Position numbers and translations under genes: made by a program. Source: Clostridia bacterium (GTDB lineage: Bacteria > Bacillota > Clostridia > Christensenellales > Pumilibacteraceae). Taken from it: a DNA stretch of 64,000 nt. Each line of letters begins with the position of its first letter. The first letter of the stretch is position 1. Location: assembly GCA_900767465.1 (NCBI GenBank), contig CAAGAW010000029.1:28275-92274 (forward strand), written 5' to 3'. A model generated the notes under the pieces. The model was not told the DNA's origin, made no database searches, and saw only the letters and a list, made by a program, of their open reading frames with translations. Below, piece by piece: positions 59,055 through 64,000 of the stretch.

Positions 59055-62000
59055 ATGAGAAAAATTCTGTTATTCGCGATTTCTCTTTTGTGTTGCGTCA
59101 CGCTCGCGGCTTGCGCGGGCAGTTGCGGCTGCGGTAAGAACGAAGAGAAGATCGAAGAAAACGTCTTTCTTGTAGATAAGGAAATCACGGTTTACGTCGG
59201 CGGAACGTACAAGTTTACGCCATCGGGCGCGGAAACGTTTACTTATCGTTCGTCAAACGAAAATATCGTCAAGGTAGACAGCGAAGGCGTGCTTACCGGA
59301 ATTTCGGACGGTATCGGTTTCGTGGATGTGAGCGCGGGTGAAAAATCGGTTACGTGCCGCGTGAACGTTCTTAAAAACGAAAATTATATCCGTATCGGCT
59401 CGGCAAACCGATTTGTAGTCGTCGGAGGCGATGTCACGATAAAAGCCGAAGCGATCGTAAACGGGAACATCGCGGATTCGGAAGTTGCGTTTACGTGTGA
59501 CAAAACCGAAGGAATAACGCTCGTAAACGACGGCAAAGACACGGTTGTCGCGACGGTAACGGCAGTGGGCAACTACACGATAACGACTACCTGCGGTAGT
59601 CTCGTTGCGACCTGCACGATAAAAGCCGTAAGTCCTTCCGCGAAAACGATTGCGACCCCGACGGTAAAAGTCGAAGATTGTATGACTCTTAAATGGGACG
59701 CGGTCGAAGGTGCGAGCGGTTACGAAGTCACGGTAAACGGCGGCGCTCCGATAGCGGTTTCCGAAACCGAATACTACGTAAAAGACGTAGCCGACGCGTT
59801 GAAAAACGGGGATAAAGCCGTTTTCTCGGTGTGCGCGGTATCCGCCGCGGATAATTTCGATTATACGGACGGTTTGCCCGCAACGATTGATTTTTCGCAC
59901 AAGTATATCGAACACGAAATTACGCCGCACAGTTGTACCGAAACGGGAGAATCCGAATTCACCTGCTCGGATTGCGGAATAAAATATACCGACCGAAACC
60001 GTCTCGACGATCATAATTTCGTTGACGGAGTATGCTCGGTTTGCGGCTTCGGACAAACGCAAAGAGTGGCGTATGCTTACGACTCGATAAACGATTGTTA
60101 TTACGTCGCGGGAGCGGACGCGGGCTACAATTCCGCCGACCTTTACATCAGATCCAAATACAACGACGGAAACCCGGCCCACGGCGAGAAAAACGTTAAA
60201 TACTTTACGCTCGGAGCGTTTAAGAACAACAATACGATAAAACGCGTTTTCCTTCCCGCGAGTATGACCGAATTTACGGACTTATCGCCCGACTTCAAGT
60301 ACTCTAACGGCAACAGCCTCAACACCATAAACGGTAAAAGCAGCCCGCTCAAAGGTCAGGTGTTCGAAGGGTGCAGCGAACTCGAATATATTTCGATGAC
60401 GGGTATTCACGCTTTGCCGGCAGTTGCGGAAGGCGCTTATTCTCACTGGAATTTCAGAGACTGCTACAACCTTACGACGGTTATCGTTCCCGAAGGCTTC
60501 GAGAACTACGGCGCCGGCTTTATGCGCTGGAACAATACGCCGAAAAACGCGCTTAACCGAACGGATATATACGTAATCGGCGACAGCGTAAAGCGTATCA
60601 GCGATCCGCTCAGTTATCCCATCGGAAACGACGTAGGATACGGAAACAACACGCTTCTTACCGGCGATATCTTTTATCTCGACGAGTCGGCAGACGAAGA
60701 TTCGTGCTTTAAGTGGAAATATGCCGCGGACGGAAAGGCCGTCGTAAGCGGCGGCAAGCACGACTTCAACGGCAAAGATCTTTGCCGTAAGTGCGGAGCG
60801 GAAAACGATTACGGCGTGATATACGGTTACAACGAAGCGAAAGGCGAGTATTTCGTCTCCGGCGTAAATGGCAACGCGACCGAAATAGTCGTGCCGGCAA
60901 CGTACAACGACGGAAACCCCGGGCACGGCGTAAAGCCCGTTACTTACGTTGCGGCAAACTGCCAGTGGGGCGCGTTCGTCAAAAAGATCGTTCTACCCGA
61001 AAGCGTTACCGATTTCGGCGGTAATTCGTTTCAGTCGGCAATCAACCTCGAATATATTTCGATGACGGGAGTAACTAAACTCACCACAAACAATAACTTC
61101 ATCAACTGCGAAAAACTCGGAACGGTTATCGTAAACAAAGACTTCAAACTTAATACCCAGCAATTCAAGAACAATTCGAGATGTTCGGGCGTTGCCGCAA
61201 GAGAGATCGTGCGTGAAAAAACAGACGACAGCATAACAAAAGTCGTGGTAAGGAGCGACGATTGCAATCCGTTCGGCGTTCAGGCGGGCGATTTCAAGGA
61301 TATCACGAATTCAAAAAAACATTCGTCCAAAACGGCGCCCGAAGCCACGATCAAGGCGTTTGATAATTTCGCTTCGTCTTTCGCATCGTTCATCGGCGGC
61401 TTCGCGATCCCTGCGGACGGATCGAAATACGTTCCGGCGGGCGATAACCTTACGAAATACACCGCGCTTTATAACAACGCGATCGCGGCTTATAACAGGT
61501 CGATTATGTCGTTCACCCATACCGAAGGCAACGGCATAGGTAAGAGCGCCGTAATCGGAATAACTACCCCGTTCGCAGTAACGACTTCTATGACTTCGGT
61601 CGGTGATTACGGAAAACTCGCGGCAAACCTATTCGGTTTCGATTCGGCGGAAGATTTTGTTAAATGCGCAAAGGGACTTGTCGAAACTTACAAAAAGTAC
61701 AACTCGGGCAGCGCGCTCGACAACGGCTGTTTCTATACGGCGAACAAGTCGTTCGTGTTCCCGATCACAGTCAGATGTCTCGATACGGATACCGTTGTTC
61801 TTACCCATGTGATTATCGAAAACGATCGCTTATCAGTCTGGGTAAACGATATCGACGCCGCGCTCGGAGTGACGAATTTCAATAAACTCGACAAATACAA
61901 CGGTGAGACGCTGAACAACGAGCTTTACTGCAAAAACTACATTTTCATAGCCGACCCTATGGGCGTTGCCAAAGTCGTGGTTTACGTAAACGGAAGCGCG

Positions 62001-62780
62001 AAAGAAAGTTCGTTCTATTACGTCAACGATCCGTCTCCGACGAGCGGGCAGGGCAACGAACTCCTTACCGGCAATGTGTACTACTTCGGCGACCTCGACA
62101 AGTGCGGAAACTGGAATTACGACGGCGACGCGCTCGTTCACAGTCCGTATACCGAACACGATATAGACAAGAACGGAGTTTGCACGCGTTGCGGCGAAAA
62201 GGACGCTATGGGCGTAACGTACACCTATTACGAAAAAACGGACGAAACGACGGGTGACGCGTTCAGAACCTACTACGTATCCGCCTATACCGGTTCGGGC
62301 GAATACGTTTACGTTCACGGAACGTGGGACGACGGAGTAAACGGCGAACACGCCGTAACTTACGTCGCGGCTAACGCGTTTGCAAGGAAGCAGACGATAA
62401 AAACGGTTATTCTTCCCGAAAGCGTAACGTTACTCGGCGGCAGCGCGTTTCTTGGCAGCGAAAACCTCGAATACGTCGATGTTTGCGGTGTAAAGACTTT
62501 ATTTCAGGATAATAAAACCGCAGGTCTTGACGGATCCACCGACCGTGACAATAACTTTCTCGGTTGCACAAAATTGAAAACGGTTGTCGTCGGAGACGGA
62601 TTTAACTCTAACGTGGGGCAGTTCCACGAAACGAATAAACCGAATCTGTACGTTAAAGGTACGACTGCACCGTCGCTCACGGACAGCGAAAAGGTCGGGA
62701 ATATCTACTATTATAATACAATCCCGGCGGCGAATTACTGGCATTACGTTGACGGAATTGCAACGCTCTGGAATAATTAA
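59055..62780 (+). CDS. Large BspA-like leucine-rich-repeat lipoprotein with Ig and Cys-rich modules
   Basis: A 1241-residue lipoprotein (lipobox LAAC, C20). Residues ~30-195 are Ig/Big_2-like (TVYVGGTYKFTPSGAE, VDSEGVLTGISDGIGFVDVS); ~200-285 fibronectin-like (TLKWDAVEGASGYEVTVNGG). Then three copies of a module begin at ~336, ~586 and ~1052: a preceding C-x2-C knuckle (GVCSVCGFGQ, DLCRKCGAEN, GVCTRCGEKD), a strand such as GVIYGYNEAKGEYFVSG, and BspA-type leucine-rich repeats (FVKKIVLPESVTDFGGNSFQ). A different alpha-rich segment is inserted at ~760-1000. BspA-like proteins bind host or partner surfaces; here a glycan-recognition role fits the operon. Confidence 0.82.
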   Translation: MRKILLFAISLLCCVTLAACAGSCGCGKNEEKIEENVFLVDKEITVYVGGTYKFTPSGAETFTYRSSNENIVKVDSEGVLTGISDGIGFVDVSAGEKSVTCRVNVLKNENYIRIGSANRFVVVGGDVTIKAEAIVNGNIADSEVAFTCDKTEGITLVNDGKDTVVATVTAVGNYTITTTCGSLVATCTIKAVSPSAKTIATPTVKVEDCMTLKWDAVEGASGYEVTVNGGAPIAVSETEYYVKDVADALKNGDKAVFSVCAVSAADNFDYTDGLPATIDFSHKYIEHEITPHSCTETGESEFTCSDCGIKYTDRNRLDDHNFVDGVCSVCGFGQTQRVAYAYDSINDCYYVAGADAGYNSADLYIRSKYNDGNPAHGEKNVKYFTLGAFKNNNTIKRVFLPASMTEFTDLSPDFKYSNGNSLNTINGKSSPLKGQVFEGCSELEYISMTGIHALPAVAEGAYSHWNFRDCYNLTTVIVPEGFENYGAGFMRWNNTPKNALNRTDIYVIGDSVKRISDPLSYPIGNDVGYGNNTLLTGDIFYLDESADEDSCFKWKYAADGKAVVSGGKHDFNGKDLCRKCGAENDYGVIYGYNEAKGEYFVSGVNGNATEIVVPATYNDGNPGHGVKPVTYVAANCQWGAFVKKIVLPESVTDFGGNSFQSAINLEYISMTGVTKLTTNNNFINCEKLGTVIVNKDFKLNTQQFKNNSRCSGVAAREIVREKTDDSITKVVVRSDDCNPFGVQAGDFKDITNSKKHSSKTAPEATIKAFDNFASSFASFIGGFAIPADGSKYVPAGDNLTKYTALYNNAIAAYNRSIMSFTHTEGNGIGKSAVIGITTPFAVTTSMTSVGDYGKLAANLFGFDSAEDFVKCAKGLVETYKKYNSGSALDNGCFYTANKSFVFPITVRCLDTDTVVLTHVIIENDRLSVWVNDIDAALGVTNFNKLDKYNGETLNNELYCKNYIFIADPMGVAKVVVYVNGSAKESSFYYVNDPSPTSGQGNELLTGNVYYFGDLDKCGNWNYDGDALVHSPYTEHDIDKNGVCTRCGEKDAMGVTYTYYEKTDETTGDAFRTYYVSAYTGSGEYVYVHGTWDDGVNGEHAVTYVAANAFARKQTIKTVILPESVTLLGGSAFLGSENLEYVDVCGVKTLFQDNKTAGLDGSTDRDNNFLGCTKLKTVVVGDGFNSNVGQFHETNKPNLYVKGTTAPSLTDSEKVGNIYYYNTIPAANYWHYVDGIATLWNN

Positions 62781-62795
62781 ACAAAAACGACCGCG

Positions 62796-62819
62796 CCGCC
62801 CGCGAAAAAATCCGGGCGG
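62796..62819 (+). terminator. GC hairpin after the leucine-rich-repeat gene
   Basis: CCGCCCG (62796-62802) and CGGGCGG (62813-62819) with an A-rich loop and no T tract after it. It could be a partial terminator or an mRNA-stabilising hairpin. TATAAT at about 62856 could restart transcription. Confidence 0.5.
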
Positions 62820-62878
62820 TAGCGGCATAAGCGGTACTTTTTAAGCGAACGCTTATATAATAAAAAGGAGAGGGAAAT

Positions 62879-64000
62879 ATGGAAAAGTGTTTAAGATGGA
62901 TAATTGCGATCTTGTGCTTGTCCGTAACGGCGACCGTGTGCGCCTCGTGCGGCGGTGCGCAAGCGGAGAAAACCGAACTCGACGCTCCGGTTATCGCCTC
63001 GGCGGTTTACACCGGCGAAACTATCAGAGCGACGGTTCCGGAAAACGACGGGTACGAAGTAGTTGCCAACGAAGGCGGAATATACGTCGGCGAGTACGAC
63101 GTAGTTCTTAAACTTTCCGACGAAAGTAAGTACGCGTGGAAAAATCCGGACGAAGGCGACGCAAACAAAGTAACGCTTAAGTTTGCAATTACGCAGGCGG
63201 ATAACGAAATAACCGACTTCGCCGTTGCCGACGTGGTATTCGGCGAAGGATCGGTTTCGCCGGTAGCGACCGCAAAGTTCGGCACGCCGACTTTCACATA
63301 CTCGGATTCGGCTAACGGAACGTTCACCGAAGCGGTGCCTTCGGCTGTCGGTAAGTATTTTGCCAAGGCGACCGTTGCGGAAATCGCCGATTATAAAGGC
63401 GCGGATAAAGTCGTTTCGTTCAGAATAACCAAAAAAGCGCCCGTATTCACCGCGGAAGCAACCGCTGTTATCGGTCTTATGTACGACGGATTCGCGCACG
63501 CGCTCGTTACCGCTGCTGCTACCGCCGACGGAACGGTCGAGTATAAACTCGGCGAAGACGGCGAGTGGGGCGAGTCGATTCCCGCAGCGACTAATGCCGG
63601 AACTTACAAAGTTTTCTACCGTATCAAGGGAGACGAATCGCACGCCGATTACGAAGTAACCGAACCCGTAACCATAACGATAGCAAAAGCGAACGCAGAG
63701 TTTACCGCACCGACTGCAAAAACCGACCTCGTATACACGGGTTCGGCAATCGAACTTGTTGTCGCAGGTTCGGCAACTGGCGGCGAAATGCAGTATAAAC
63801 TCGGCGAGGACGAATACGACACGACCGTACCCGCAGCGACGAACGCAGGAACTTACACCGTTTACTACAAGGTAATCGGCGACGGAAATCATAACGACGC
63901 AGCCGAGGTTTCGATTACCGTAACGATAGCAAAAGCGAACGCAGAGTTTACCGCACCGACTGCAAAAACCGACCTCGTATACACGGGTTCGGCAATCGAA
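62879..64000 (+). CDS. MBG-like repeat lipoprotein (3' end cut by window)
   Basis: Open from ATG 62879 (site AAGGAGAGG) to the window edge, at least 374 residues. Signal peptide with lipobox VCASC (C24). The rest consists of tandem ~82-residue beta units of the MBG type, each with a YTGSAIEL-like start, an EYKLGEDGEWG-like strand and a NAGTYTVYYKV-like end (here NAGTYKVFYRIKGD and NAGTYTVYYKVIGD), joined by TIAKANAEFTAPTAK. It continues the lipoprotein run of the importer operon. Likely a surface adhesin or spacer; no catalytic motif is seen. Confidence 0.85.
   Translation, partial: MEKCLRWIIAILCLSVTATVCASCGGAQAEKTELDAPVIASAVYTGETIRATVPENDGYEVVANEGGIYVGEYDVVLKLSDESKYAWKNPDEGDANKVTLKFAITQADNEITDFAVADVVFGEGSVSPVATAKFGTPTFTYSDSANGTFTEAVPSAVGKYFAKATVAEIADYKGADKVVSFRITKKAPVFTAEATAVIGLMYDGFAHALVTAAATADGTVEYKLGEDGEWGESIPAATNAGTYKVFYRIKGDESHADYEVTEPVTITIAKANAEFTAPTAKTDLVYTGSAIELVVAGSATGGEMQYKLGEDEYDTTVPAATNAGTYTVYYKVIGDGNHNDAAEVSITVTIAKANAEFTAPTAKTDLVYTGSAIE
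63677..64000 (+). repeat. 246-bp tandem repeat in the MBG gene
   Basis: The 78 bases starting ACGATAGCAAAAGCG at 63677 recur identically at 63923 up to the window end, a period of 246 bp (82 codons). The bases between are similar in encoded protein but not identical. Confidence 0.85.

Overview
The window looks like a chromosomal segment of a Bacillota (class Clostridia) gut-type bacterium. This is inferred from sigma-A promoters of the TTGACA/17 bp/TATAAT kind, type II dehydroquinase, type III glutamine synthetase, an ANTAR antiterminator, LplABC/YtcP-type sugar transporters and many lipobox lipoproteins. A Christensenellales-like lineage is a guess that I cannot prove from sequence alone. 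Stop codons are standard and TAG is used as a normal stop.

Layout. 1-2.2 kb: end of an aromatic amino-acid operon (PheA, an AroE-AroK fusion, AroQ). 2.5-8.7 kb, minus strand: a membrane-anchored propeller/SH3 protein, a GNAT protein, LeuS and an AraC regulator. 8.7-9.65 kb: non-coding, with REP-like sequence and an orphan terminator. 9.65-21.2 kb: a sugar ABC importer (two permeases plus lipoprotein receptor, no ATPase) with two unknown envelope proteins, a beta-helix lipoprotein and a 1433-residue Ig-like lipoprotein. 21.6-28.9 kb: a glycan (probably rhamnoside) locus with a domain-permuted GH3, a TIM-barrel hydrolase, an AraC regulator, L-rhamnose mutarotase and a GH5-like enzyme. 29-33.8 kb: housekeeping genes (ApgM, small multidrug export protein, GlmM, malic enzyme).

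34.3-42 kb is a nitrogen-assimilation locus. Type III glutamine synthetase diverges from an operon of three-part glutamate synthase, type I glutamine synthetase and an ANTAR regulator whose receiver domain lacks the phospho-acceptor Asp. Both divergent transcripts start with leaders that can fold into terminators overlapping small hairpins with A-N-N-G-N-N hexaloops, the loop type ANTAR proteins bind. 42.2-43.6 kb holds a hydrolase-like protein. 43.84-47.0 kb is an AT-rich island next to the 3' half of a tRNA-Arg(CCT), carrying a CoiA-like gene and a hipBA module with two TGCT-N8-AGCA operators. 47.1-50.1 kb: GH78 alpha-L-rhamnosidase and an AraC regulator. 50.3-64 kb: a second sugar ABC importer followed by a run of five secreted proteins, four of them lipoproteins (Ig-like, DUF4838, leucine-rich, MBG-like); one gene of the run carries an in-frame TAG.

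The theme is import of complex-glycan fragments under local AraC control, with nitrogen assimilation under RNA-level control. Three observations stand out: a family of at least seven intergenic hairpin elements with a conserved ATACGTAT-type loop, placed right after stop codons; three regulator genes whose promoters leave virtually no 5' leader; and the ANTAR/leader pair.
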